The position numbers and the translations under genes were made by a program. The notes below the pieces were generated by a model that had not been told where the DNA came from, did not search any database, and worked only from the letters and a program-made list of their open reading frames with translations. Of a stretch of 64,000 nucleotides of DNA, positions 11,207 through 20,732 are shown piece after piece. How positions within the stretch are numbered: position 1 is the first letter of the stretch; the number at the start of each line of letters is the position of its first letter. The DNA comes from Streptomyces sp. JH34 (GTDB lineage: Bacteria; Actinomycetota; Actinomycetes; Streptomycetales; Streptomycetaceae), in NCBI RefSeq assembly GCF_029428875.1, contig NZ_JAJSOO010000001.1:2232001-2296000 (forward strand), in the 5' to 3' direction.

Positions 11207-12865
11207 ATGCGCCTGCCCCGTACCCTCCCCCGCAGCCTGGCCGGCCAGCTGTTCGCGATGCAGGCCCTGCTCGTGGCCGCGGTCGTGGCCGGGTGCGCCG
11301 TCTTCGCCTATGCCTCCGGCCGGTCCCAGGCGGAGGAGACCGCGGCCCGCCAGGTGCGGGCGGCCGCCCTCGCCATGGCCGGATCTCCGTCGGTACGGGA
11401 GGCGATCCGTACCCCGGATCCGTCCGCCGTACTCCAGCCGTACGCGGAGCAGGTCCGCGAGGACACCGGGATCGCCTTCGTGACGATCATGAATCCCGAA
11501 GGGGTCCGCTGGACCCATCCCGACACCTCCCAGATCGGCAGGCGCTTCATCGGGCACACCGAGCGCGCCCTGCTCGGCGAGACGTTCGAGGAGACCTACA
11601 CCGGCACGCTCGGCCCTTCGATACGCGTCGTCACGCCCGTCCGTGACGGGGGCCGGATCGTCGGCCTGGTCAGCGCGGGCATCACCGTCGAGAGGGTGTC
11701 CACACAGGTGCGCGAGCAGCTCGGCGCCCTGGGGACGGCCGCGGGTGCCGCCCTGGCGCTCGGTGCGCTCGGTACGTACGTGGTCAACGCCCGGCTGCGG
11801 CGGCACACGCACGGGATGAACGCACGGGAGCTGAGCCGGATGCACACCTACCACGAGGCGACCCTGCACGCGGTGCGCGAGGGGCTGCTGATGCTGGACG
11901 GACAGCGCCGGGTCGCCCTGATCAACGACGCGGGCCGGGAGCTGCTGGGGCTGGCGCCCGGTTCGGTCGGGCTCGGGGTCGACCAGCTCGCGCTGCCGGC
12001 GCCGCTGACCGGGGCGCTCCTGGCCTCGGAGCCACGCGTGGACGAGGTCCACCTGACGGCGGACCGGGTGATCGTCGTCAACACCAGTCCGGTGGTCGGC
12101 GGCGAGCGGCGCGGCACGGTCGTGACGCTGCGGGACCACACGGAGCTGCAGGCGCTGTCGGGCGAGCTCGACTCGGAGCGCGGCTTCACCCAGGCGCTGC
12201 GTTCGCAGGCGCACGAGGCGGCGAACCGGCTGCACACGGTGGTCTCGCTGATCGAGCTGGGCCGCGTCGAGGAGGCCGTGGACTTCGCGACGGCCGAGCT
12301 GGAACTCGCCCAGGTCCTCACCGACCGGGTCGTGGACGCGGTCGCCGAGCCGGTGCTCGCGGCCCTGCTGCTCGGCAAGGCGGCGCAGGCCCACGAGCGC
12401 GGTGTGGAGCTGGTGCTCGCCGAGGACAGCCTGATCGACGACGGCGCCCTGCCGCACTCACTGGCACCGCGTGACCTGGTGACGATCCTCGGCAATTTGA
12501 TCGACAACGCGGTGGACGCCGCGTCCGAGACGGCGACCGGCGACGCCGGCGAGTCGGTGCCCACGCAGCGCACCGCCACACGGGCACTGGTCACCGTGAC
12601 GGCGCGGACCGGGTCCGGTGAGCTGCTGCTGCGGGTGACGGACACCGGCGCCGGGATCGGTCCGGACGACGCGGACGAGGTCTTCCGGCGTGGCTGGACC
12701 ACCCACGGCACGGGTCGCGGCCTCGGCCTGGCGCTGGTGCGGCAGGCGGTCCACCGCAACGGCGGGGTGGTGACGCTGGACCGGGCTCCGGGCGGCGGCG
12801 CGGAGTTCACGGTGCGGCTGCCGCTCGCCGGCCGTACGGCGGTGAGAGAGGTGGTGGCACCGTGA
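11207..12865 (+). CDS. CitA/DcuS-type membrane sensor histidine kinase
   Basis: The 552-residue protein has a first transmembrane helix (LLVAAVVAGCAVFAYASG), an extracytoplasmic PAS-like ligand domain (VREDTGIAFVTIMNPEGVRWTHP; GLVSAGITVERV), and a second helix near residues 180-200. A cytosolic PAS region follows (TLHAVREGLLMLDGQRRVALINDAG), then the His box LRSQAHEAANRLHTVVSLIE and the ATPase box ending TGAGIGPDD and GRGLGLALVRQAV. This family senses citrate or C4-dicarboxylates. The ATG at 11207 precedes the signal-anchor; the frame is open further upstream but lacks a plausible N-terminus. Its stop overlaps the regulator start (GTGA). Confidence 0.92.
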   Translation: MRLPRTLPRSLAGQLFAMQALLVAAVVAGCAVFAYASGRSQAEETAARQVRAAALAMAGSPSVREAIRTPDPSAVLQPYAEQVREDTGIAFVTIMNPEGVRWTHPDTSQIGRRFIGHTERALLGETFEETYTGTLGPSIRVVTPVRDGGRIVGLVSAGITVERVSTQVREQLGALGTAAGAALALGALGTYVVNARLRRHTHGMNARELSRMHTYHEATLHAVREGLLMLDGQRRVALINDAGRELLGLAPGSVGLGVDQLALPAPLTGALLASEPRVDEVHLTADRVIVVNTSPVVGGERRGTVVTLRDHTELQALSGELDSERGFTQALRSQAHEAANRLHTVVSLIELGRVEEAVDFATAELELAQVLTDRVVDAVAEPVLAALLLGKAAQAHERGVELVLAEDSLIDDGALPHSLAPRDLVTILGNLIDNAVDAASETATGDAGESVPTQRTATRALVTVTARTGSGELLLRVTDTGAGIGPDDADEVFRRGWTTHGTGRGLGLALVRQAVHRNGGVVTLDRAPGGGAEFTVRLPLAGRTAVREVVAP

Positions 12866-13536
12866 TCCGGGTGCTGGTCGTGGAGGACGACCCGGTGGCG
12901 GCAGACGCCCACCAGCTGTACGTGGGCCGGGTGCCGGGCTTCGAGGTGGCCGCCGTCGCCCACTCCCGGGCGGAGGCGGTACGGGCCCTGGACCGGACGG
13001 AGGTCGACCTCCTGCTGCTCGACCTCTACCTGCCCGACGGGCACGGTCTGCAGCTGCTGCGCTCGCTGAGGGCGGCCGGGCACGGTGCCGACGTCATCGC
13101 GGTGACGTCGGCGCGCGACCTGGCGGTGGTGCGGGAGGGCGTGTCGCTCGGCGTCGTGCAGTACGTCCTGAAGCCGTTCACGTATCCCACACTGAGGGAC
13201 CGGCTCACGCGATACGCGGAGTTCCGGGCGGCGGCGGGCGAGGCGAGCGGCCAGGAGGAGGTGGACCGGGCGCTGGGCGCGCTGCGGGTCGCCGATCCGG
13301 CCACGCTGCCCAAGGGGCTGAGCGGTCCGACGCTGGAGGCGGTGACACGAGCTCTGCGGGAGGCCCCGGACGGAGTGACCGCGGCGGCCGCCGGGGAGGG
13401 GCTGGGGATCTCCCGGATCACCGCCCGGCGCTATCTGGAGCACCTGGTGACGGCCGGCCGGGCCGCGCGCCGCCCGAGCTACGGCCAGGTGGGCCGGCCC
13501 GAGCTGCACTACCACTGGGTGGCCGAAACCCGCTGA
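12862..13536 (+). CDS. CitB/DcuR-type response regulator
   Basis: This 224-residue regulator has a receiver domain (VLVVEDDPVAADAHQ, phosphoacceptor Asp in LLLLDLYLPDGHG, conserved Lys in VQYVLKPFTY). A linker leads to a C-terminal HTH (GVTAAAAGEGLGISRITARRYLEHL), the arrangement found in CitB/DpiA/DcuR. It starts with GTG overlapping the sensor stop. By analogy it activates the divergent dctA gene when the sensor detects dicarboxylate. The operon ends at a GC palindrome immediately downstream. Confidence 0.92.
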   Translation: MIRVLVVEDDPVAADAHQLYVGRVPGFEVAAVAHSRAEAVRALDRTEVDLLLLDLYLPDGHGLQLLRSLRAAGHGADVIAVTSARDLAVVREGVSLGVVQYVLKPFTYPTLRDRLTRYAEFRAAAGEASGQEEVDRALGALRVADPATLPKGLSGPTLEAVTRALREAPDGVTAAAAGEGLGISRITARRYLEHLVTAGRAARRPSYGQVGRPELHYHWVAETR

Positions 13537-13541
13537 TACGC

Positions 13542-13563
13542 GTGCGCCGCCGCGGCGGCGCAC
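13542..13563 (+). terminator. Gapless GC palindrome after the two-component operon
   Basis: A perfect 22-bp inverted repeat (11-bp arms GTGCGCCGCCG/CGGCGGCGCAC) begins 6 bp past the regulator stop. It lacks a loop and a T tract, so folding needs a few central bases to open. Confidence 0.6.
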
Positions 13564-13641
13564 CCTAGGAGGATCATACGAAGGGTGAACTGATAGGAAC
13601 AGCCTGTAGCCAGGCGGTTCCCGGCCTTCTACGGTGGGGCC

Positions 13642-14325
13642 GTGCACCCCACCCCGCCCTTCAACGCTCCCGCCGCGCGCCGTCTCCGCGAGGCTCTGGG
13701 AATGGCTCCCGGACATGTTGCGTACGGGCTCGGCGCCCAGTACGGCATGCGTGTCACGGCCGAGACCGTGATGGCCTGGGAGCGTGGTACCTCCCTTCCC
13801 GGTGAACGCGAACTCATGGCGCTGGCCGGTGTGCTGTGGTGCGCGCCGGGCGAACTGCTGGCCGCCGCGAGCACCTTGCGCGAGCACCGCGTCGCCCGGG
13901 ACCTCGCGGTGGACGACCTGGCACGGGCCCTGGGCATCACGGCGTCCGCCTACCAGCGGATCGAGGAGTCGGGCCGCTGGCGCGGCAACGAGCGCCAGGC
14001 CGTGGCGCTCTGCGACGCGCTGGACATGTCAGCGGCGCAGTTCCTGACGGCGACGGGCCGCAACGAGGAGCTGGAGGGCCTGCTGACACGGGCGGTCACG
14101 ACCCGCTGGCAGGCGTACGTACGGCCGGTGGACAAGCTGGTCCCGCTGGACCGGATCCTGGTCCAGGACGTGCTGGAGCAGCTGCACACCGACTACCAGG
14201 CCCTGATGGTGTCCACACTGAGCTGGAACACCACGGGCCGGGACCGTGCGGGGGCGGCGGGCGACGAGGGCCGGGAGTTCCTGGACCGGGTGGTCGAGGA
14301 GTTCTGGCGGACGGCGGGCATCTGA
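13642..14325 (+). CDS. HTH (XRE-like) regulator, conserved in Streptomyces
   Basis: The 227-residue protein has two XRE-like HTH segments in tandem. One is near residues 10-70 (RRLREALGMAPGHVAYGLG, AETVMAWERGTSLPGERELM), and the second is near 80-130 (VARDLAVDDLARALGITASAYQRIEESGRW). A C-terminal helical domain without a recognised ligand motif follows. The GTG at 13642 has no ribosome site; a TACGGT hexamer at 13630-13635 would place transcription start at or next to the GTG, so the mRNA is probably leaderless. It is convergent with pfkA. Its target is unknown. Confidence 0.82.
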   Translation: MHPTPPFNAPAARRLREALGMAPGHVAYGLGAQYGMRVTAETVMAWERGTSLPGERELMALAGVLWCAPGELLAAASTLREHRVARDLAVDDLARALGITASAYQRIEESGRWRGNERQAVALCDALDMSAAQFLTATGRNEELEGLLTRAVTTRWQAYVRPVDKLVPLDRILVQDVLEQLHTDYQALMVSTLSWNTTGRDRAGAAGDEGREFLDRVVEEFWRTAGI

Positions 14326-14368
14326 GCCGGCACGAGCCCCTCGCCCAGCACGGGCGGACGGAACGGCG

Positions 14369-14405
14369 GCGGCCCCGGTCGTCCACCGGGGACGGCCGGG
14401 GCCGC
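14369..14405. terminator. 16-bp hairpin between the HTH regulator and pfkA
   Basis: Arms 14369-14384 and 14390-14405 pair over 16 positions with one G-T wobble and a 5-nt loop. It lies between two convergent stops (14325 and 14426). Confidence 0.87.
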
Positions 14406-14425
14406 ACGAGCGGTCTGCCCGGGAC

Positions 14426-15451
14426 TCAGAAGACCGACTCGGCCTCGTACATCCGGTCGCTGGGGACGGTCTTGAGACGCGTCACGGCGTCCGCCAGCGG
14501 GGCCATCACGATCTCGGTGCCACGCAGCGCCGTCATCCGGCCGAAGTCGCCGCGGTGCACCGCCTCCACGGCGTTCCACCCGAAGCGGGTCGCGAGCACA
14601 CGGTCGTACGCGGTCGGCGTTCCGCCGCGCTGGACATGGCCCAGGATCACCGGCCGGGCCTCCTTGCCGAGGCGCATCTCCAGCTCGGCGGCGAGGCGGT
14701 TGCCGATGCCCTGGAAGCGCTCGTGACCGAACTGGTCGATCTCGCCCTTGGCGTACGGCATGGAGCCCTCGGCCGGGTGCGCTCCCTCGGCGACGCAGAT
14801 GACGGCGAACTTCTTGCCGCGCGCGAAGCGTTCCTCGACCATCTTGACCAGGTCGTCGACCTGGAAGGGACGCTCCGGCAGGCAGATGCCGTGGGCGCCG
14901 CCGGCCATGCCGGACTCCAGGGCGATCCAGCCCGCGTGACGGCCCATGACCTCCACGACCATCACGCGCTGGTGCGACTCCGCGGTGGTCTTGAGACGGT
15001 CTATGGCCTCGGTCGCGACGCCGACGGCCGTGTCGAAGCCGAAGGTCCGGTCGGTGGCGGAGATGTCGTTGTCGATGGTCTTCGGGACGCCGACGACGGG
15101 CATCCCCGCGTCGGACAGCATCCGGGCCGCGGTGAGCGTGCCCTCGCCGCCGATCGGGATGAGCGCGTCGATGCCGTAGCGGAGGGACAGTTCCGCGCAG
15201 TGCTCGGCGGCCTCGCGCAGCCGGTCGCGCTCCAGTCGCGCCGAGCCGAGGATCGTGCCGCCGCGGGCCAGGATGCCGCTGACCGCGTTCAGGTCGAGGG
15301 GCCGGAAGTGGCCGTCGAGCAGCCCCTTGAAGCCGTCCTCGAAGCCGATGACCTCGTCGCCGTGGCCCACCACGGCGCGGTGCACGACCGACCGGATCAC
15401 AGCGTTCAGACCTGGGCAGTCGCCGCCTGCGGTGAGAATTCCGATGCGCAT
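14426..15451 (-). CDS. pfkA: 6-phosphofructokinase (ATP-type)
   Basis: The 341-residue enzyme phosphorylates fructose-6-phosphate. It opens with MRIGILTAGGDCPGLNAV and carries GGEGT near residue 103 and PKTIDNDI near 123-130. In actinobacterial enzymes the Gly after the acidic residue in GGEGT goes with ATP use. The Lys in PKTIDND is shared with pyrophosphate-dependent relatives, so this is the group III ATP-PFK pattern reported for Streptomyces. The ATG at 15451 is set by the family N-terminus and an upstream GGAGA. It is divergent from pta with 242 bp between, placing glycolytic entry beside acetate overflow and pyruvate kinase. Confidence 0.95.
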   Translation of the reverse strand: MRIGILTAGGDCPGLNAVIRSVVHRAVVGHGDEVIGFEDGFKGLLDGHFRPLDLNAVSGILARGGTILGSARLERDRLREAAEHCAELSLRYGIDALIPIGGEGTLTAARMLSDAGMPVVGVPKTIDNDISATDRTFGFDTAVGVATEAIDRLKTTAESHQRVMVVEVMGRHAGWIALESGMAGGAHGICLPERPFQVDDLVKMVEERFARGKKFAVICVAEGAHPAEGSMPYAKGEIDQFGHERFQGIGNRLAAELEMRLGKEARPVILGHVQRGGTPTAYDRVLATRFGWNAVEAVHRGDFGRMTALRGTEIVMAPLADAVTRLKTVPSDRMYEAESVF

Positions 15452-15693
15452 CCTGCTCTGTCTCCTGCTCGCTAGTGCCATGCGTTCCGGGGACCGTCGA
15501 GAAACCCCCGTACCGTGAGCCATGACGATTGTCCCACGCCCGGCCGGGCACTCGCTCTTCCGGCTCATCGGGCGGGGGCCCTCCAGGGGCCGGGAACGGC
15601 CCGCCCCGGCCCCTCGGCCCGGCGGGCGGCATACCTGCCCTGCTGGGTATCGTCAAGAGGACAAGGGCAGCCGAACAGGACGGGAGACCACGC

Positions 15694-17766
15694 GTGACGC
15701 GCAGCGTGTACGTGACCGGGATCGACCGGGGAGACGGCCGTCAGGTCGTCGATCTGGGAGTCATGGAGCTACTGACGCGTCAGGTCGACCGGGTCGGAGT
15801 CTTCCGCCCACTGGTCCACGACGGACCCGACCGGTTGTTCGAACTGCTGCGGGCCCGCTACCGGCTGTCGCAGAGCGCGGAGACCGTCTTCGGTCTCGAC
15901 TATCAGGAAGCCTCCGCGGTCCAGGCGGAGAAGGGCACCGACGAGTTGGTCTCCCTGCTCGTCGAGCGCTTCCACCGGGTGGCGCGCGACTACGAGGTCG
16001 TCCTCGTGCTCGGCAGCGACTTCGCCGCCACCCAGCTCCCCGACGAGCTGGCCCTGAACGCGAGGCTGGCCAACGAGTTCGGGTCCTCGGTGATCACGGT
16101 GGTCGGGGGCAAGGACCAGGACGCCGGATCCGTGCACGCCGAGACGCGCAACGCGTACCGGGCGTACGCCGGCCTCGGCTGCGACGTCCTGGCCGTGGTC
16201 GTGAACCGGGTGGCGTCCGAGGACCGCTCGGAGATCGCGGAGCGGCTGCGGACGCAGCTCCCCGTCCCCTGTTCGGTGCTGCCGGACGATCCCGCGCTCT
16301 CCGCGCCCACCGTCGCCCAGATCACCACCGCACTGGGCGGAACGGTTCTGCTCGGCGACGACTCCGGGCTGGCACGGGACGCGCTGGACTTCGTGTTCGG
16401 CGGGGCCATGCTGCCGAACCTCCTGAAGGCCCTGACCCCGGGCTGCATGGTCGTCACCCCGGGCGACCGCGCGGACCTCGTCATCGGCTCGCTGGCCGCG
16501 CACAGCGCCGGCACCCCGCCCATCGCCGGCGTCCTGCTGACCCTGAACGAGCGCCCCGGCGAGGAGATACTCCGGCTGGCGGCCCGCCTCGCACCGGGCA
16601 CCCCGGTCATCGCGGTGGCCGGCGGGTCCTTCCCCACCGCAGGTGAACTCTTCGCGCTGGAAGGCAAGTTGAACGCGGCGACACCCCGCAAGGCGGAGAC
16701 CGCCCTCGGCCTCTTCGAGCGCCACGTGGACACCGGCGCCCTGCTGGAGCGGATCTCGGTGGCCCGCAGCGGCCGGGTCACCCCGATGATGTTCGAGCAC
16801 GAACTGCTGGAGCAGGCCCGCTCCGACCGGCGCCGGGTCGTCCTGCCCGAGGGCACCGAGGAGCGCGTCCTGCGCGCCGCGGACGTGCTGCTCCGCCGCG
16901 ACGTCTGCGACCTGACCCTGCTCGGGGACACCGACGTCATCCGGAAGAAGGCGGCCGACCTCGGCATCGACCTCGCCGGGACCCATGTCGTCGACCCGCA
17001 GACCTCAGAGCTGCGCCAGGGCTTCGCCGAGCGGTACGCCGCACTGCGCGCGCACCGCGGGGTGACGGTGGAGCTGGCGTACGACGTCGTCTCGGACGTC
17101 AACTACTTCGGCACCCTGATGGTCCAGGAGGGCCTGGCCGACGGCATGGTGTCCGGTTCGGTGCACTCCACCGCGGCCACGATCCGGCCGGCGTTCGAGA
17201 TCATCAAGACGAAGCCCGAGGCCTCGATCGTCTCGTCGGTGTTCTTCATGTGCCTCGCCGACAAGGTGCTGGTCTACGGCGACTGCGCGGTCAACCCGGA
17301 TCCGGACGCGGAGCAGCTGGCGGACATCGCGGTGCAGTCGGCGGTCACCGCGTCCCGCTTCGGCGTGGACCCCCGGATCGCGATGCTCTCGTACTCGACG
17401 GGGACCTCGGGCACGGGCGCGGACGTCGACAAGGTGCGGGAGGCCACCGAGCGGGTACGCGCCTCACGGCCGGACCTGAGGATCGAGGGCCCGATCCAGT
17501 ACGACGCCGCGGTCGAACCGTCCGTCGCCGCGACCAAGCTGCCGTCGTCGGAGGTGGCGGGCCGGGCGACCGTGCTGATCTTCCCCGACCTCAACACCGG
17601 CAACAACACCTACAAGGCGGTCCAGCGTTCGGCGGGCGCGGTCGCGGTCGGCCCGGTGCTGCAGGGGCTGCGCAAGCCGGTCAACGACCTGTCCCGCGGC
17701 GCGCTGGTCCAGGACATCGTCAACACGGTGGCCATCACGGCGATCCAGGCGCAGAGCGAGGCATGA
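15694..17766 (+). CDS. pta: Phosphate acetyltransferase
   Basis: This 690-residue long-form Pta converts acetyl-CoA and phosphate to acetyl phosphate. The N-terminal half is the P-loop-like regulatory module and DRTGG-type domain (EVVLVLGSDFA; VVTPGDRADLVIG). The C-terminal half is the catalytic PTA domain, with DGMVSGSVHSTAATIRPAF, SYSTGTSGTGADVDKV and FPDLNTGNNTYKAVQRSAGA. I chose GTG 15694 because GGGAGA sits 6 nt upstream; the frame is open from 15529 but that part is low-complexity. Its TGA overlaps an ATG in the ackA frame. With AckA it forms the acetate overflow and scavenging route. Confidence 0.95.
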   Translation: MTRSVYVTGIDRGDGRQVVDLGVMELLTRQVDRVGVFRPLVHDGPDRLFELLRARYRLSQSAETVFGLDYQEASAVQAEKGTDELVSLLVERFHRVARDYEVVLVLGSDFAATQLPDELALNARLANEFGSSVITVVGGKDQDAGSVHAETRNAYRAYAGLGCDVLAVVVNRVASEDRSEIAERLRTQLPVPCSVLPDDPALSAPTVAQITTALGGTVLLGDDSGLARDALDFVFGGAMLPNLLKALTPGCMVVTPGDRADLVIGSLAAHSAGTPPIAGVLLTLNERPGEEILRLAARLAPGTPVIAVAGGSFPTAGELFALEGKLNAATPRKAETALGLFERHVDTGALLERISVARSGRVTPMMFEHELLEQARSDRRRVVLPEGTEERVLRAADVLLRRDVCDLTLLGDTDVIRKKAADLGIDLAGTHVVDPQTSELRQGFAERYAALRAHRGVTVELAYDVVSDVNYFGTLMVQEGLADGMVSGSVHSTAATIRPAFEIIKTKPEASIVSSVFFMCLADKVLVYGDCAVNPDPDAEQLADIAVQSAVTASRFGVDPRIAMLSYSTGTSGTGADVDKVREATERVRASRPDLRIEGPIQYDAAVEPSVAATKLPSSEVAGRATVLIFPDLNTGNNTYKAVQRSAGAVAVGPVLQGLRKPVNDLSRGALVQDIVNTVAITAIQAQSEA

Positions 17767-17807
17767 CCGCCATGACCACCGACCCGACCAGCGGAGGTTC
17801 CCGCTCC

Positions 17808-19013
17808 ATGAATGACGCCCACCGCGTGCTCGTGCTCAATTCCGGCTCCTCGTCGGTGAAGTACCAGTTGCTGGACATGCGCGACCGCTCCAGGCTGGCC
17901 ACCGGTCTGGTCGAGCGGATCGGCGAGTCGTCGTCCCGGCTGGTGCACACCCCGCTGAAGGGCGGGGAGCCCCGCGAGCGCACGGGCAGGATCGCCGACC
18001 ACGAGGAGGCGCTGAAGGCCGCGGCGGACGAGCTGGCGGCCGACGGGCTCGGCCTCGACTCCCCCGAGCTCGCGGCGATCGGCCACCGGGTGGTGCACGG
18101 CGGGCTGAAGTTCAGCGAGCCCACCGTGATCACCGACGAGGTGCTGAAGGAGATCGAGCGGCTCGTCCCGGTGGCCCCGCTGCACAATCCGGCGAACATC
18201 ACCGGGATCCGTACGGCGCAGGCGCTGCGCCCGGACCTCCCCCAGGTCGCGGTCTTCGACACGGCGTTCCACACGACGATGCCGGAGCACGCGGCGCGGT
18301 ACGCGATCGACGTCGAGACGGCCGACGCGCACCGCATCCGCCGCTACGGCTTCCACGGCACCTCGCACGCCTACGTGTCGCGCAGGACGGCCGAGCTGCT
18401 GGGCCGGCCCTTGGCCGAGGTGAACGTGATCGTGCTGCACCTCGGCAACGGCGCCTCGGCCTCCGCGGTGGCGGGCGGCCGCTGCGTGGAGACGTCCATG
18501 GGACTGACCCCCTTGGAGGGGCTGGTCATGGGTACGCGTTCGGGAGACATCGACCCGGCCGTCACCTTCCACCTGAAGCGGGTGGCGGGGATGTCGGCGG
18601 ACGAGATCGACGTCCTGCTGAACAAGCGGAGCGGCCTGGTCGGCCTCTGCGGCGACAACGACATGCGGGAGATCCGGCGCCGGGTGGACGAGGGGGACGA
18701 GCGCGCCGCGCTCGCCTTCGACATCTACATCCACCGGCTGAAGAAGTACATCGGCGCCTATTCGGCGGTCCTCGGCCGGGTGGACGCCGTGGTCTTCACG
18801 GCGGGGGTCGGGGAGAACTCGGCCCCGGTGCGGGAGGCTGCGCTCGCGGGGCTGGAGGGATTCGGCCTGGCCGTCGACGCGGACCGCAACGCCGTGCGGT
18901 CCGGCGAACCGAGGCTGATCTCGCCCGAGGACGCGCGGGTGGCGGTCGCCGTCGTGCCTACGGACGAGGAGCTGGAGATCGCAGGTCAGACCTTCGCCCT
19001 GGTCCACAACTGA
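17808..19013 (+). CDS. ackA: Acetate kinase
   Basis: The 401-residue kinase interconverts acetyl phosphate and acetate with ADP/ATP. Family motifs are VLVLNSGSSSVKYQLLD at the start, GHRVVHGG, RYGFHGTSHAYVS, VLHLGNGASASA and VFTAGVGENSAPVRE. I prefer ATG 17808 because GGAGG (17793-17797) precedes it and the conserved N-terminus follows directly. An in-frame ATG at 17763 overlaps the pta stop and would add 15 unconserved residues. Both could be used, giving pta-ackA coupling. Confidence 0.95.
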   Translation: MNDAHRVLVLNSGSSSVKYQLLDMRDRSRLATGLVERIGESSSRLVHTPLKGGEPRERTGRIADHEEALKAAADELAADGLGLDSPELAAIGHRVVHGGLKFSEPTVITDEVLKEIERLVPVAPLHNPANITGIRTAQALRPDLPQVAVFDTAFHTTMPEHAARYAIDVETADAHRIRRYGFHGTSHAYVSRRTAELLGRPLAEVNVIVLHLGNGASASAVAGGRCVETSMGLTPLEGLVMGTRSGDIDPAVTFHLKRVAGMSADEIDVLLNKRSGLVGLCGDNDMREIRRRVDEGDERAALAFDIYIHRLKKYIGAYSAVLGRVDAVVFTAGVGENSAPVREAALAGLEGFGLAVDADRNAVRSGEPRLISPEDARVAVAVVPTDEELEIAGQTFALVHN

Positions 19014-19087
19014 GCGGGCCCGCGCCCTTTTGTATCTTCCACCAGACGGAATATTCCGCAGTGAAACAAACCGATAGGATCCGCCTC

Positions 19088-20515
19088 ATGCGCCGTTCCA
19101 AAATCGTCTGCACCCTCGGTCCCGCCGTCGACTCCCATGAGCAGCTCGTCGCTCTGATCGAGGCCGGCATGAGCGTGGCCCGTTTCAACTTCAGTCACGG
19201 TACTCACGAGGAGCACCAAGGCCGTTACGACCGCGTCCGCAAGGCCGCCTCCGAGACCGGCCGTGCCGTCGGCGTGCTCGCCGACCTCCAGGGCCCGAAG
19301 ATCCGTCTCGGGAAGTTCGCCGAGGGCCCCGTCGAGCTGGTCCGCGGGGACGAGTTCGTCATCACCTCCGAGGACGTCCCCGGCGACAAGTCGGTCTGCG
19401 GCACCACCTACAAGGGGCTGCCCGGCGACGTCACCAAGGGTGACCCGATCCTCATCAACGACGGCAACGTCGAGCTGAAGGTCGTCTCGGTCGACGGCCC
19501 GCGGGTCACCACCATCGTCATCGAGGGCGGTGTCATCTCCGACCACAAGGGCATCAACCTGCCCGGTGCGGCGGTCAACGTGCCCGCGCTGTCCGAGAAG
19601 GACGTCGAGGACCTGCGCTTCGCCCTGCGGATGGGCTGCGACCTGGTCGCGCTGTCCTTCGTGCGGGACGCCGAGGACGTCAAGGACGTGCACAAGGTGA
19701 TGGACGAGGAGGGCCGCCGGGTCCCCGTCATCGCCAAGGTCGAGAAGCCGCAGGCCGTCGAGCACATGGAGGGCGTCGTCGCCGCCTTCGACGGTGTGAT
19801 GGTCGCCCGCGGTGACCTCGCCGTCGAGTATCCGCTCGAGAAGGTCCCGATGGTGCAGAAGCGCCTCATCGAGCTGTGCCGCCGCAACGCCAAGCCGGTG
19901 ATCGTGGCGACCCAGATGATGGAGTCGATGATCACCAACTCGCGGCCGACCCGCGCCGAGGCGTCCGACGTCGCCAACGCGATCCTGGACGGCGCGGACG
20001 CGGTCATGCTGTCGGCGGAGTCCTCGGTCGGCGCGTACCCGATCGAGACGGTCAAGACGATGTCGAAGATCGTCGTCGCCGCCGAGGAGGAGCTTCTGTC
20101 CAAGGGCCTCCAGCCGCTGGTGCCGGGCAAGAAGCCCCGTACCCAGGGTGGTTCGGTGGCCCGCGCGGCCTGCGAGATCGCGGACTTCCTGGACGGCAAG
20201 GCGCTCGTCGCCTTCACCAAGTCCGGTGACACCGCCCGCCGCCTCTCCCGCTACCGCGTGGCGCAGCCCATCCTGGCCTTCACCACGGAGGAGTCGACCC
20301 GCAGCCAGCTCGCGCTGAGCTGGGGCGTCGAGTCCTACGTCGTGCCGCACGTGGACAACACGGACGCCATGGTCGACCTGGTGGACGCGGAGCTGCTGAA
20401 GCTGAACCGCTACAGCGACGGCGACACGATGATCATCACGGCCGGCTCGCCCCCCGGCGTCCCCGGCACCACCAACATGGTCCGGGTGCACCACCTGAGC
20501 GGCGAGCGCGCCTGA
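19088..20515 (+). CDS. pyk: Pyruvate kinase
   Basis: This 475-residue enzyme makes pyruvate and ATP from phosphoenolpyruvate. It shows MRRSKIVCTLGPA, the substrate region SVARFNFSHG, FVRDAEDVKDVHKV, IAKVEKPQAVEH, the Mg2+/PEP segment GVMVARGDLAVEYPLEKV, and MMESMITNSRPTRAEASDVANAI. The ATG at 19088 matches the family start; a GTG at 19061 would add nine unconserved residues. It follows ackA by 74 bp on the same strand, giving a pta-ackA-pyk run, and ends at a strong hairpin. Streptomyces usually has a second pyruvate kinase elsewhere. Confidence 0.95.
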   Translation: MRRSKIVCTLGPAVDSHEQLVALIEAGMSVARFNFSHGTHEEHQGRYDRVRKAASETGRAVGVLADLQGPKIRLGKFAEGPVELVRGDEFVITSEDVPGDKSVCGTTYKGLPGDVTKGDPILINDGNVELKVVSVDGPRVTTIVIEGGVISDHKGINLPGAAVNVPALSEKDVEDLRFALRMGCDLVALSFVRDAEDVKDVHKVMDEEGRRVPVIAKVEKPQAVEHMEGVVAAFDGVMVARGDLAVEYPLEKVPMVQKRLIELCRRNAKPVIVATQMMESMITNSRPTRAEASDVANAILDGADAVMLSAESSVGAYPIETVKTMSKIVVAAEEELLSKGLQPLVPGKKPRTQGGSVARAACEIADFLDGKALVAFTKSGDTARRLSRYRVAQPILAFTTEESTRSQLALSWGVESYVVPHVDNTDAMVDLVDAELLKLNRYSDGDTMIITAGSPPGVPGTTNMVRVHHLSGERA

Positions 20516-20535
20516 CGCGACGGTGCGGTGACGCG

Positions 20536-20585
20536 GCGGCCGTGGGCCGCACCACGGCGACAGCCGGGGTGCGGCCCACGGCCGC
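20536..20585 (+). terminator. 18-bp hairpin after pyk
   Basis: Arms 20536-20553 and 20568-20585 are perfectly complementary around a 14-nt loop that can itself partly pair. It begins 20 bp past the pyk stop. Confidence 0.85.
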
Positions 20586-20732
20586 TTCCCGTGCCGCCGG
20601 TGACCAGCACTTGCCGGGGGTGGCGCCCATGTCTTCGGTGAGGGGCAAGGGGGTGCGTCGGGCCGATGAACAGGGCGGCATGGCGAACGGCTACCGGCCG
20701 GAGATCTTCGTCAGGAAGGGCGGAAAGTTCCT

